The position numbers were made by a program, and so were the translations under genes. From Gallaecimonas mangrovi (GTDB lineage: Bacteria; Pseudomonadota; Gammaproteobacteria; Enterobacterales; Gallaecimonadaceae): a stretch of 64,000 nt of DNA. The notes below the pieces were generated by a model. That model had not been told where the DNA came from, made no database searches, and saw only the letters and a program-made list of their open reading frames with translations. The stretch spans positions 1,061,501 through 1,125,500 of the forward strand of contig NZ_CP031416.1 of NCBI RefSeq assembly GCF_003367375.1, written 5' to 3'. Below are positions 36,182-43,966 of the stretch, piece after piece. Each line of letters begins with the position of its first letter. Positions within the stretch are counted from its first letter, which is position 1.

Positions 36182-36223
36182 CCATGTCTTCGCACGCCTG
36201 TCAGCTATGTCCCCGGTCTATAC
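36159..36223. repeat. 65-bp palindromic element with 16-bp perfect arms (REP/MITE-like)
   Basis: GTATAGACCGGGGACA (36159-36174) and TGTCCCCGGTCTATAC (36208-36223) are perfect inverted arms around 33 bp. The GGGGACA/TGTCCCC ends resemble the palindromes that accompany REP-associated tyrosine transposases, though none is encoded in the window. Confidence 0.7.
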
Positions 36224-36268
36224 ACCGAAACAAAAGTACCTCGCCTGCCGGGGCGAGACCCGGCATAC
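36224..36268 (-). repeat. Third, inverted scrap of the dispersed repeat
   Basis: On the minus strand this reads GCCGGGTCTCGCCCCGGCAG then GCGAGGTACTTTTGTTTC, closely matching 33279-33316 of repeat unit 1. It directly abuts the palindromic element. Confidence 0.6.
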
Positions 36269-36316
36269 AAATGAGCTCGATTAGTGCCGCAGATTTTATA
36301 TTCAAGCCCAATCTAT

Positions 36317-37228
36317 TCAAACCAATAACTTTTTCACGAAATGCGCTTCGTCGCTGAAATAGCTAACAAAGCTGTCGTAAACGGTTCTTATCCTGCTGGG
36401 CACCGGGCCGCTTTGCGGGCGGTAGATAAAAAGCTCCCAAGGGCCTTGGCGTTCAAGGTGGCTAAGCACTGGCACCAATTTGCCTGCGGCGATAAGAGGG
36501 GCGGCAAGGCTCAGTGGCAGGTGGCCAAAGCCCATGCCGTTTTTCACGGCTTCAAATTCGCTGTCGGCATCGTTGCTAACAATCACCGGGTTTTCTGGCC
36601 GAAAGGTGGTGTTGTTTTTAAAAAACCAGGGCCAGAGCTGCTGCTTTGCAAGGTTATAAAGAGCAACGGTGGGGCGTTGGTTTAGCGCTTCAAGGCTGGC
36701 TGGGGCGCCGTATTGTGCAATTAGCGCCGGGGTTGCCACCACCACAAAGTTAAAGGGACCAAAGGAGCGGGCAATAAAGCGGTTGTCGTTAATACCAGCG
36801 CCAATACGAAAGCCAATATCGATACGTTCTGACACCACATCTGAGCGGGCATCTGAGAGGCGAAGGTCAAAATGAATGTCGCTGTAGTCCTGGCGAAGCT
36901 TGGCAATGGGGGCCTGCATCAGGTGTTTATAAAGTAGCGCCGGAGCGGCGATGCGCACCGGTGCCAAGGCGGCGTTTTGCTGCGTAAAAACTTGGTCTAG
37001 GGAGTCAATGGCGGGTTGGGCCTGGCGATACACCGCTTCACCAAAGGGGGTGATTTGCACCTTGCGGGTACTGCGTAAAAACAGAATCTCGCCCAGGGTC
37101 TTTTCCAGTTCTTGAATGCTGCGGGTAACGGCTTGCGCCGAGATGTGCAGCTTTATGGCGGCCTCTTTAAAGGTGGCACTGTCGGCGACGGTACAAAACA
37201 CGTGCAGGTTATCTAAACGGCTGGCCAT
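36317..37228 (-). CDS. LysR-family regulator, divergent from an OYE gene
   Basis: The 303-residue regulator has a normal HTH (ATFKEAAIKLHISAQAVTRS) and an effector domain. It is divergent from an NADH:flavin oxidoreductase with 168 bp between the starts, so it probably controls that gene in response to electrophiles. Its 3' end lies next to the repeat-rich patch, which marks the boundary of the accessory DNA. Confidence 0.88.
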   Translation of the reverse strand: MASRLDNLHVFCTVADSATFKEAAIKLHISAQAVTRSIQELEKTLGEILFLRSTRKVQITPFGEAVYRQAQPAIDSLDQVFTQQNAALAPVRIAAPALLYKHLMQAPIAKLRQDYSDIHFDLRLSDARSDVVSERIDIGFRIGAGINDNRFIARSFGPFNFVVVATPALIAQYGAPASLEALNQRPTVALYNLAKQQLWPWFFKNNTTFRPENPVIVSNDADSEFEAVKNGMGFGHLPLSLAAPLIAAGKLVPVLSHLERQGPWELFIYRPQSGPVPSRIRTVYDSFVSYFSDEAHFVKKLLV

Positions 37229-37295
37229 GCTTGCCTTAGCGGATGCGGTGGATACGATAATATTATCTCTTAAAATTTATCTTTTTAATTTAATT

Positions 37296-37311
37296 ATTCC
37301 AATTTTGGGAT
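37296..37311. promoter_or_regulatory. Candidate LysR operator upstream of the OYE gene
   Basis: ATTCCAA-TT-TTGGGAT is a 7-2-7 palindrome with one mismatch, in the AT-rich divergent promoter region. The inference is from symmetry and location. Confidence 0.4.
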
Positions 37312-37396
37312 AATGAATTCCTAACATCGCCATATATCTGGCGGTCTTGGCTGGGTTACTTTTTTGGCATCAACTTTGACTGCCAGCGGAGCGCTT

Positions 37397-38500
37397 ATGT
37401 CCCCTAAAGTTAACCAACCCTTTGTTTTTAATAACGGAACTGAAATTCGTAACCCGGTGGTGATGGCCCCGATGACTACCTGGGCCGGTAATGACATAGG
37501 CGAGCTGAGTGAGCAAGAGCTGGCCTATTACCGGGCGCGCGCCAAGGAAGTGGGAATGGTAATAACCGCCACCAGCCATACCTTGGCCAATGGCCGTGGT
37601 TTTCCCGGGCAGTTCTTTTGCGGCAACGATGCTTGTTTAGCGCAACTCACGGCGCTGGCCGAGGCTATTCACAGCGGCGGTGCAAAAGCGATATTGCAAA
37701 TTTTCCATGCCGGGCGCTCAACCAGCCCGGAATTGTCTGACGATATCGTCAGTGCCTCAGCCATACCGGAGCGTTTTCAATACCACACCAACCCACGTGA
37801 AATAAGCGAAGCGGAGATGCTGCAACTGCTGCAGTCCTTCGCCGAGGTTACCCACCGCGCCATTACCGCCGGCTTTGACGGCATTGAGATCCACGGGGCA
37901 AACGGCTATCTGTTTCAGCAGTTTTTATCTGCCGCCACCAACCAGCGCAGTGACGACTGGGGCGGCACCCTCGAAAAACGTTGCCGTTTTCCGTTAGCGG
38001 CTGTCGATACAGTGATAAAGGCGGCGGCAGAGGCAAAGCGCCCCGATTTCATTATCGGTTACCGCTTAACCCCGGAAGAGGTACCGGAAATTGAAAACGG
38101 CTTAACCCTGCAAGAAGCCGCCTATTTTGTTGACCAGCTGGCGACGCGGGCACTGAGTTATTTGCATATTTCCTTGCAGCACTATCGCCAGACTTCAAGG
38201 CGCAACCCAGGCAGTACAGAACCGGTTGCCGAAGGCATTGCCAAGGTGTTGGCCGGGCGCTTGGCGCTGGTGGGTGTTGGCCAGGTTAAAACCGCTGACG
38301 AGCTAGCCGATGCTTTGCGTCTTTATGATTTGGTGGCGGTTGGCCGGGCACTCATTACCGACCCGCATTGGCTGAGTAAGGTGCAAGCCGCCAAGCCGCT
38401 GACGCAGACCGTAAGCGCAACCAGTCTCAACGCCCAAGTGATACCGCCCCTGATGTTTGAGCAGCTTAAAACCTTCTTCCCTGACATCACTAGCGCCTAA
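37397..38500 (+). CDS. NADH:flavin oxidoreductase, Old Yellow Enzyme family
   Basis: The 367-residue FMN enzyme starts at ATG 37397 with GGAG 5 bp upstream; a longer frame from a TTG at 37364 has no ribosome site. OYE landmarks are the N-terminal RNPVVMAPMTTW, LQIFHAGR, the substrate-binding HGANGYLFQQFLS (H-x-x-N pair), the RSDDWGG segment and VGVGQVKTADELADAL followed by VAVGRALITDP. It reduces activated C=C bonds with NAD(P)H, often as a response to reactive electrophiles. It is divergent from a LysR gene. Confidence 0.92.
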   Translation: MSPKVNQPFVFNNGTEIRNPVVMAPMTTWAGNDIGELSEQELAYYRARAKEVGMVITATSHTLANGRGFPGQFFCGNDACLAQLTALAEAIHSGGAKAILQIFHAGRSTSPELSDDIVSASAIPERFQYHTNPREISEAEMLQLLQSFAEVTHRAITAGFDGIEIHGANGYLFQQFLSAATNQRSDDWGGTLEKRCRFPLAAVDTVIKAAAEAKRPDFIIGYRLTPEEVPEIENGLTLQEAAYFVDQLATRALSYLHISLQHYRQTSRRNPGSTEPVAEGIAKVLAGRLALVGVGQVKTADELADALRLYDLVAVGRALITDPHWLSKVQAAKPLTQTVSATSLNAQVIPPLMFEQLKTFFPDITSA

Positions 38501-38502
38501 CT

Positions 38503-38526
38503 AAAAGCCAGTAAATGCTGGCTTTT
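38503..38526 (+). terminator. Terminator after the OYE gene
   Basis: AAAAGCCAG pairs with CTGGCTTTT across a 6-nt loop, right after the stop codon. Confidence 0.85.
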
Positions 38527-38572
38527 TGATTGCCAGAATAGGGCGTCGAACCAGTGTCTTTTCGCCTACAAC

Positions 38573-38599
38573 CCTAAGTTGTTAGCGTCACAACTTAGG
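38573..38599. promoter_or_regulatory. Perfect 10-bp-arm palindrome upstream of the YciI gene
   Basis: CCTAAGTTGT and ACAACTTAGG flank a 7-nt spacer, 62 bp upstream of the start codon. The arms are too AT-rich and the T-run too weak for a good terminator, so a dimeric repressor site is possible. Confidence 0.45.
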
Positions 38600-38660
38600 C
38601 GCCCTTTATTGGTTAAACGCCTGCGCTTAGGCTGCCTTTTTCACAACAAAGGTGTCTTAA

Positions 38661-38984
38661 ATGGCGATTTATCTGGTCAGGATGGACCACCCCGACGGCC
38701 CGGCGTGGGGCCAGTTTGTGGTGGAGCATGTGCAGTATCTAAAAGGGCTTATTGCGAAGGGCAAGCTCATTGCTTCTGGCCCACTAGTGGGCACGCCCCG
38801 GCGCGCCGGCTTTTTGATTTTTAACGCCAATGATGCCGGCGAGGTGCAAGCCTTGGTGGCGGCCGACCCATTCAGCCGGGAAGGGCTCATTGACGCCTTG
38901 GATATTCAACAGTGGCAACCGTTTTTCGGTGAACTGGCAGCATACGCCCCCAGCGAATTGCCCGAGGTATTGAATAAGCCTTAA
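38661..38984 (+). CDS. YciI family protein
   Basis: The 107-residue protein has the ferredoxin-like YciI fold pattern, with YLVRMDHPDGPAWG at the start, the His/Asp region HVQYLKGLIAKGKLIASGPL and AADPFSREGLIDALDIQQW. YciI proteins are small, probably enzymatic (dechlorination or lactone chemistry has been suggested for relatives), but their role is mostly unknown. It has its own hairpin terminator and a palindrome upstream. Confidence 0.85.
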   Translation: MAIYLVRMDHPDGPAWGQFVVEHVQYLKGLIAKGKLIASGPLVGTPRRAGFLIFNANDAGEVQALVAADPFSREGLIDALDIQQWQPFFGELAAYAPSELPEVLNKP

Positions 38985-39019
38985 GAAGACTGGTCGATAG
39001 CGCCTGACAGGCGACGTTA

Positions 39020-39045
39020 AAAAGCCAGCATTGACGCTGGCTTTT
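39020..39045. terminator. Bidirectional terminator after YciI
   Basis: AAAAGCCAGC pairs with GCTGGCTTTT around ATTGAC, between YciI and the convergent DUF4865 gene. Confidence 0.85.
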
Positions 39046-39051
39046 ATGGTT

Positions 39052-39588
39052 CTAGGCACCCAGCGCAACATAGCTGCAGTGAAAGACGCTTTCACCTGCA
39101 CTGACCACATTCGGCTTGTCGCGCAGCAGTTGCAGCTGCATTAGCGTCCAGTTTTGGGGGTTAAAAGCGCTGATGCTGGCCAGAGCATCGGCGTGGCTAT
39201 CCTGCCAATCAAGCTGCTGTTGCAACAGTTCTGCCAACGCCTGGTCAGGCGCCACTAATTGTACTTTTTTAACAGCGTAATTGGCTGCTGTTAGCTGCGG
39301 GCCTATATGCGTTGCCAGCGGCTGCCAGGTATCGATGCGGGGCCTGCCAAAAGCCGCTTCTAAACTGGCAAAACCGCTACCCGTTACAAAGCGACTAAGA
39401 GCTTCGCTACAGCGCCAAAGGTAGAAAGGCGCATAACTCTTCGCCTGCTCGCCACCACTATAGAGGTAGGCTTTAAAATGCAGGCCGCTATAGCCGTCAA
39501 GCAGGTGGCCCTTGTCGGTAATACGCCGCTTGATAATGGCCATATCGTAGTCGGCGGGCAGGCTGATGTGGTATTGCATGGCGCTCAT
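39052..39588 (-). CDS. DUF4865 family protein
   Basis: The 178-residue product opens MSAMQYHISLPADYDMAIIK, continues with GHLLDGYSGLHFKAYLYS and APFYLWRCSEALSRF, the hallmark of DUF4865. The family has no assigned activity but is repeatedly found with tautomerase-like genes. Its ATG overlaps the tautomerase stop by one base (TGATG), so the two are coupled. It is the last gene of a three-gene operon. Confidence 0.85.
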   Translation of the reverse strand: MSAMQYHISLPADYDMAIIKRRITDKGHLLDGYSGLHFKAYLYSGGEQAKSYAPFYLWRCSEALSRFVTGSGFASLEAAFGRPRIDTWQPLATHIGPQLTAANYAVKKVQLVAPDQALAELLQQQLDWQDSHADALASISAFNPQNWTLMQLQLLRDKPNVVSAGESVFHCSYVALGA

Positions 39589-39995
39589 CAGGCAGACACC
39601 TTGCTTGCAAGTGCTGCTGGTAACGACAGGCCACCGCTAAAGGACCATTCGCTGGCACTGTTACTGGTAATGATCACCATCACGTCCTCTGGCCGCTGGC
39701 CAACAGTGGCTGCCAGCTGTTTGGTGAGTTCTTGATAAAACCCTTCGCGAGTGGCGTCGCTGCGTGGCTTGCCAGCGGTAATTTGAAACAGTAACTGCTG
39801 AGCGCTGCGCGGCTTTTCGCTTAGGTAGTCAGCGTCAAACAGCAAGTGATTTTTAGGGGGCTGCTCAATGACCTGAAAGCGGTCTTTTTCCGGCACATCA
39901 AAGTGGCTAACCAAGGCTTGATGTAGCACCTCAGAGATACGCTCTAGCTCGCTTTCAGAGCGGCCCTGTGGGCTGATAATGCGGGTAAAAGGCAT
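39588..39995 (-). CDS. Tautomerase family protein
   Basis: The 135-residue product starts at ATG 39995 (GAGGAG upstream); the longer frame is not supported. It matches the 4-oxalocrotonate tautomerase superfamily in its long form: MPFTRIISPQGRSESELERI, then FDVPEKDRFQVIEQ and the central VMVIITSNSASEWSFSGG. The starting Met is followed by Pro2, the usual catalytic base. It is the second gene of the CMD-tautomerase-DUF4865 operon. Confidence 0.85.
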   Translation of the reverse strand: MPFTRIISPQGRSESELERISEVLHQALVSHFDVPEKDRFQVIEQPPKNHLLFDADYLSEKPRSAQQLLFQITAGKPRSDATREGFYQELTKQLAATVGQRPEDVMVIITSNSASEWSFSGGLSLPAALASKVSA

Positions 39996-40005
39996 GCTGT
40001 TCTCC

Positions 40006-40311
40006 TCAGTATTGGGCCAACACGGTGGCTGCCGTTGCGGCGCAAGGCCAACCCGCATAAAAAGCCAGGTGGCTGATAAGCTCGCCGAGGGTGTCTTTAG
40101 TCAGGCCATTTTCCAGGCCTTTTTCAATGTGAAAGGGCAGCTGTTCACGGCGATTAAGCGCAATAAGGCAGGCAATAGTGGCCAGGCTGCGTTCCCGTGG
40201 TGGCAAACCGGGGCTTTGCCAAACCTCGTCAAAAAGCACACGGTCGGTGAGGTTGGCAAAAGTGGGAGCCGTTTGGCCAAAGCTCTGCTGGCCATAAGTA
40301 GACTTTGTCAT
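40006..40311 (-). CDS. Carboxymuconolactone decarboxylase family protein
   Basis: The 101-residue helical protein shows the CMD pattern PPRERSLATIACLIAL, LPFHIEKGLENGLTKDTLGE and LAFYAGWPCA. The AhpD-like CxxC is absent; only one cysteine remains in each position, so a thiol peroxidase role is unlikely. It is the first gene of the operon. The three genes together suggest ring-cleavage or keto-acid chemistry, without a defined substrate. Confidence 0.85.
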   Translation of the reverse strand: MTKSTYGQQSFGQTAPTFANLTDRVLFDEVWQSPGLPPRERSLATIACLIALNRREQLPFHIEKGLENGLTKDTLGELISHLAFYAGWPCAATAATVLAQY

Positions 40312-40414
40312 GCTGTTTTCCTTAGGTAATGGACAGCCTTAGCCTAAGGGCGGTAATCTGTTTTGAATATCGGAATGTTTTGTATTAATTGTCCTTGAAA
40401 TCAGGATCGATGCC

Positions 40415-41263
40415 TTGCGTAAAATCACTCTGGATCTGGAAGCGTTACGCAGCTTTGTTGCTGGTGTTGAACTGGGTAGCTTTGCTCAGGCGGCACTGAC
40501 CTTAAACCGCTCTACTTCGGCGGTCAGCGCCCACCTTAAAAAGCTAGAGCAGCAGCTGGGCCAGGGGCTGTTTAAAAAGGCTGGCCGTGGCCTGGAATTG
40601 CTACCGGCTGGTGAGTCATTACTGTCTTATGCGCGGCATTTGTTGGCCTTGAACGACGAAGCGGTGCTGGCCCTTGGCCAAAATCAGCTTGAAGGAAAAG
40701 TGCGGCTGGGGTTGCAAGAAGACTTTGGTGAATCATTACTCACCGAGGTGTTGGCACGTTTTAACCGCGCTTACCCCAGCGTGGAAATTGAAGTGCAGGT
40801 TAACCGTAATGGCGACTTACTGGCGGCCATGCACAACCAGCAACTAGACCTTGCTTTGGCCTGGCAACAGCCTGGGGGGCATAACGGCGGCGAGCTAATA
40901 AAGTCTTTTCCTCTTTGTTGGCTTGGCCGGCCGGATACTGCGCTAACAGAACCGCTACCGCTGGTGCTTTTTGAGGCGCCCTGTCTTATTCGTCAGCAAG
41001 CCCTGGATGCGCTGGATAAAGCCGGTATTCGCTGGCGAGTGGTAATGACCAGCCGCAGTTTGGCCGGTATTTGGGCCGCGGTGCAGGCGGGCTTGGGCAT
41101 TACGGTCAGAACCCGGGCGGGGGTACCAACGGCTTTAAAGGTATTAGCAGGGTTGCCGCCATTGCCGCCATTAGCACTTACAATGCTCACCAGCAGCCAA
41201 GCGCCTTCTGATGCGGCGTTGTCGCTAAAAACCTGTTTACTGGATTCGGTGCACAGCCTGTAG
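40415..41263 (+). CDS. LysR-family regulator of the CMD operon
   Basis: The 282-residue regulator starts at TTG 40415, with AGGAT 8 bp upstream; no in-frame ATG is available near the HTH. The HTH (FAQAALTLNRSTSAVSAHLK) and effector domain are complete. It is divergent from the CMD-tautomerase-DUF4865 operon. The promoter region has a CCTTA-GCC-TAAGG palindrome at 40337-40349. Confidence 0.85.
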   Translation: MRKITLDLEALRSFVAGVELGSFAQAALTLNRSTSAVSAHLKKLEQQLGQGLFKKAGRGLELLPAGESLLSYARHLLALNDEAVLALGQNQLEGKVRLGLQEDFGESLLTEVLARFNRAYPSVEIEVQVNRNGDLLAAMHNQQLDLALAWQQPGGHNGGELIKSFPLCWLGRPDTALTEPLPLVLFEAPCLIRQQALDALDKAGIRWRVVMTSRSLAGIWAAVQAGLGITVRTRAGVPTALKVLAGLPPLPPLALTMLTSSQAPSDAALSLKTCLLDSVHSL

Positions 41264-41274
41264 CTGTCGGCCTT

Positions 41275-41658
41275 TTAGGGCCGGCTAAACTGCACGGCAG
41301 AAGATTTTACGTCCAGGATCTCGCCATTGGCATTACGGTATTGAATAACTGTCACCACCACATGCTGATGTGGCTGATTAAAGGCGTACTGGGTGCTGTT
41401 AATAGCGTTGCCGTTGCTAGCTTGTTGGCTGGGTAGAGGTTTGGCCGTGAAGGTGTTTTGGTCAGCATGGGCTATGTCATAGTGAAAGCGTTTTTGCACT
41501 TGGCCGGTTTTTCCTAACCAGCTCAGCTCAAGGTAGCCATTAACCACCGCACTTTTAATGCAATTAGCCGAACATGGCTGCGGCATCAGGCTGGCGGCGT
41601 GTAGCGTGGCACTGGTGGCCAAGGCAAAACAAATCAAAACATGCATCATGGCTTTCAT
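41275..41658 (-). CDS. Small exported protein of unknown function
   Basis: The 127-residue product starts at ATG 41658 behind AGGGA and has a signal peptide (MKAMMHVLICFALATSATLH, cleavage near HAA). The mature part starts with two cysteines (MPQPCSANCIKS), then a beta-rich domain (GYLELSWLGKTGQVQKRFHY, VVVTVIQYRNANGEI). A longer upstream frame has no support. No family is recognised. Confidence 0.65.
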   Translation of the reverse strand: MKAMMHVLICFALATSATLHAASLMPQPCSANCIKSAVVNGYLELSWLGKTGQVQKRFHYDIAHADQNTFTAKPLPSQQASNGNAINSTQYAFNQPHQHVVVTVIQYRNANGEILDVKSSAVQFSRP

Positions 41659-41849
41659 GGCATTCCCTTTAGGCATTTTCCTACTTTCTACCTTAGCGTT
41701 TTTTATAGCCCTGTCAGTGTGCTGGCGCACATTACGCCACTTCTGCCAGCTATGGCGTTTGGTGCAATTTATAAGTGCAAGTGCGGCGCCTTCTGCGGCA
41801 CTTTGCCTCGGGCTAAGGTGTATGCCATCGCAAGTAAAGAGGTGGCTAG

Positions 41850-42536
41850 ATGAAAACCGCACTGATTGTTGGCGCCAGCCGGGGCCTTGGCTTGGCCATG
41901 GCAGAAGAGTTTATTGCTAACGGCTGGCAGGTAATTGGTACCAAAAGGGGTGACAAGCCAACCGGCCTTGACACACTTGGGCAGCAATACCCCAACCGTC
42001 TTCGTATTGAGCCGCTTGATATCTGCAACAGCGAACAAATTAGTGCTTTGGCTAACCGCCTTAAGGACGGCGAGCTTGATATGTTGTTTGTCAACGCTGG
42101 CATCACCAACCGCGACCCTAACCAGCGCATTGGTGAGGTGGCCACCGACGATTTTATTGAGGTGATGGTAACCAATGCCTTGGGGCCAATGCGGGTGGTT
42201 GAACAGCTTACTGGCAAGGTTAAGGCAGACGGCTTGATTGGCGCCATGTCGTCAGGGCAGGGGAGTCTTACCAACAACGACAATGGCCTTAGGCCGGTAT
42301 ATCGGGGCAGCAAGGCGGTCCTTAACATGTTGATGAAAAGCTTTGCCTGCCAGCAAGGGCCAGAACGCGCCTTGGCACTGATGGCGCCAGGCTGGATAAA
42401 AACCGATTTAGGCGGCGCTAAAGCCCCCTATACCCTGGCTGAAACCGTGCCGCTTATTGTTCAAGTGCTTATCGACAAGCAAAGCCGCCCCGGCCTTGAG
42501 TACCTCGACCGTTTCGGCAACCAGGTGCCGTGGTAG
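41850..42536 (+). CDS. SDR family oxidoreductase
   Basis: The 228-residue short-chain dehydrogenase has the cofactor motif GASRGLG (residues 8-14), NAGI (94-97 region), a serine-rich SSGQG and the catalytic YRGSK. The truncated size and GLEYLDRFGNQVPW ending resemble the C-factor/YKL071-like short SDRs. AAGAGG precedes the ATG. Its substrate is unknown. Confidence 0.87.
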   Translation: MKTALIVGASRGLGLAMAEEFIANGWQVIGTKRGDKPTGLDTLGQQYPNRLRIEPLDICNSEQISALANRLKDGELDMLFVNAGITNRDPNQRIGEVATDDFIEVMVTNALGPMRVVEQLTGKVKADGLIGAMSSGQGSLTNNDNGLRPVYRGSKAVLNMLMKSFACQQGPERALALMAPGWIKTDLGGAKAPYTLAETVPLIVQVLIDKQSRPGLEYLDRFGNQVPW

Positions 42537-42621
42537 CGGCGCTGCCTTTTTATTGCCGACTTAATCTCGCCTTCAGGCTGGCCAGAGATAACCCATGCTC
42601 TGATATTTTGTGAGAGCCTTT

Positions 42622-43380
42622 ATGCATAACAGCCACAATGATGCCTTCGCCAAGGTGCCTGCTATTACCCTGGGGTTTTGGCTTATCAAAATCTTGGTAA
42701 CCACCCTTGGCGAAACCGGCGGCGACAGCGTTTCTATGTCATTGGGGCTGGGCTATCTTGCCAGCAGCGGCCTTTTTGTTGCCGTGTTTGCGCTATTGCT
42801 ATGGCAACACATTGCCAGTACTGGCTTTCGGCCTTTTTTGTATTGGGCAACCTTGATTGCCTCTACCACCTTGGGCACAACCTTATCGGATTTTGCTACC
42901 CGCTCTTTGGGTCTGGGGTATGCCGGTGGTTCACTGCTGCTGGCGGTATTGGTGGTGATGGCCTTGGTCACCTGGCAGCGCTGCCTTGGCCGTATTAATG
43001 TGGCGTCGGTTAAAGGCCCGGCAGCCGAAGGTTTTTACTGGCTCAGCATTACCTTTTCACAAACCCTGGGCACCGCTCTTGGCGACTGGACGGCTGACGG
43101 CGCAGGCATTGGTTATGAAGGTGGCATCGCCATTTTTGGCGGCGCCTTACTGCTGGTGGTAGCGCTGCGCTTTGCTAGCCGTTTTTCGCCACCCCTATTG
43201 TTCTGGCTGGCCTTTGTGCTGACCCGGCCCCTCGGTGCGGTAGTGGGGGACTTTCTTGATAAACCCGTTGACGACGGCGGCCTGGCACTTAGCCGCTTTG
43301 CCGCCACTGGCAGCTTGTTAATTGCGGTGCTGCTGCTGATCACCTTTTTACCGCAGCGCCCGGCAAAAACCCCGCATTAA
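42622..43380 (+). CDS. DUF347 membrane protein with four internal repeats
   Basis: The 252-residue integral membrane protein (COG4705 type) has eight or so membrane segments and four copies of a motif: TTLGETGGDSVSMSLGLGY, TTLGTTLSDFATRSLGLGY, QTLGTALGDWTADGAGIGY and RPLGAVVGDFLDKPVDDGG. The conserved G-D pairs in membrane surroundings suggest an ion path, but no transport activity is established here. I start at ATG 42622; a GTG at 42610 adds four residues. Confidence 0.85.
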   Translation: MHNSHNDAFAKVPAITLGFWLIKILVTTLGETGGDSVSMSLGLGYLASSGLFVAVFALLLWQHIASTGFRPFLYWATLIASTTLGTTLSDFATRSLGLGYAGGSLLLAVLVVMALVTWQRCLGRINVASVKGPAAEGFYWLSITFSQTLGTALGDWTADGAGIGYEGGIAIFGGALLLVVALRFASRFSPPLLFWLAFVLTRPLGAVVGDFLDKPVDDGGLALSRFAATGSLLIAVLLLITFLPQRPAKTPH

Positions 43381-43441
43381 TAGCCCTAGGCCGCCAGGCA
43401 TCCTTTATAGTGACCACAACAGGCATTGATAAGGAATGGTC

Positions 43442-43876
43442 ATGTGGTGGGCGCGTTTTAAGCAGTCGGTCAGAGTGATCGCGGTGGGTGTGGTGCTGGC
43501 GGTAATGGGCAGCTTTTTACAAAGCCTGCTGGCAGCGGTCGCGGTGCCGCAAAGTTACTTTGCGCTCTTTGGCCAGCATCACCAGTTGGCGATGCTGGTA
43601 TTAAACCTGATTGAAAGCCTGCTGGCCTTCGGTTTGCTGTCGATACTGGTGGGCATTTGGCTTGGCCATTTTGCGCCTAACGCATGGTTTTTGAATGCAT
43701 TGCTGCTGTGCGTCGGCGCCTATTTTTATCTGTTGGTGTTAGCCGCGCCTGCGCAGGGTTTGTTTGCCACCCTAAAAACCAGCCCCTGGTTGCTGCCAGG
43801 TTGGCTGCTGTGGCCGGTGCTGCTGTTTGTGTCTACCTACCTTGCCGGGCGAGTAGCAAACCGCAAAATTGCCTAA
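43442..43876 (+). CDS. Membrane protein of unknown function
   Basis: The product is 144 residues from ATG 43442, which has AAGGA at 6 bp; an ATG at 43436 touches the ribosome site. It has four membrane segments (about 12-32, 45-70, 76-100, 112-132) and no charged motif that I recognise. It stands between the DUF347 gene and an AraC regulator. Confidence 0.6.
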   Translation: MWWARFKQSVRVIAVGVVLAVMGSFLQSLLAAVAVPQSYFALFGQHHQLAMLVLNLIESLLAFGLLSILVGIWLGHFAPNAWFLNALLLCVGAYFYLLVLAAPAQGLFATLKTSPWLLPGWLLWPVLLFVSTYLAGRVANRKIA

Positions 43877-43966
43877 TGCTGTTAGTGCTTGCTAACGCTT
43901 GGCGCCACATTTTGCTACTGTTTTGGCTCTATTGAAAGTTTGTTTGTGCGCTAAGAAGGGCAAAGC

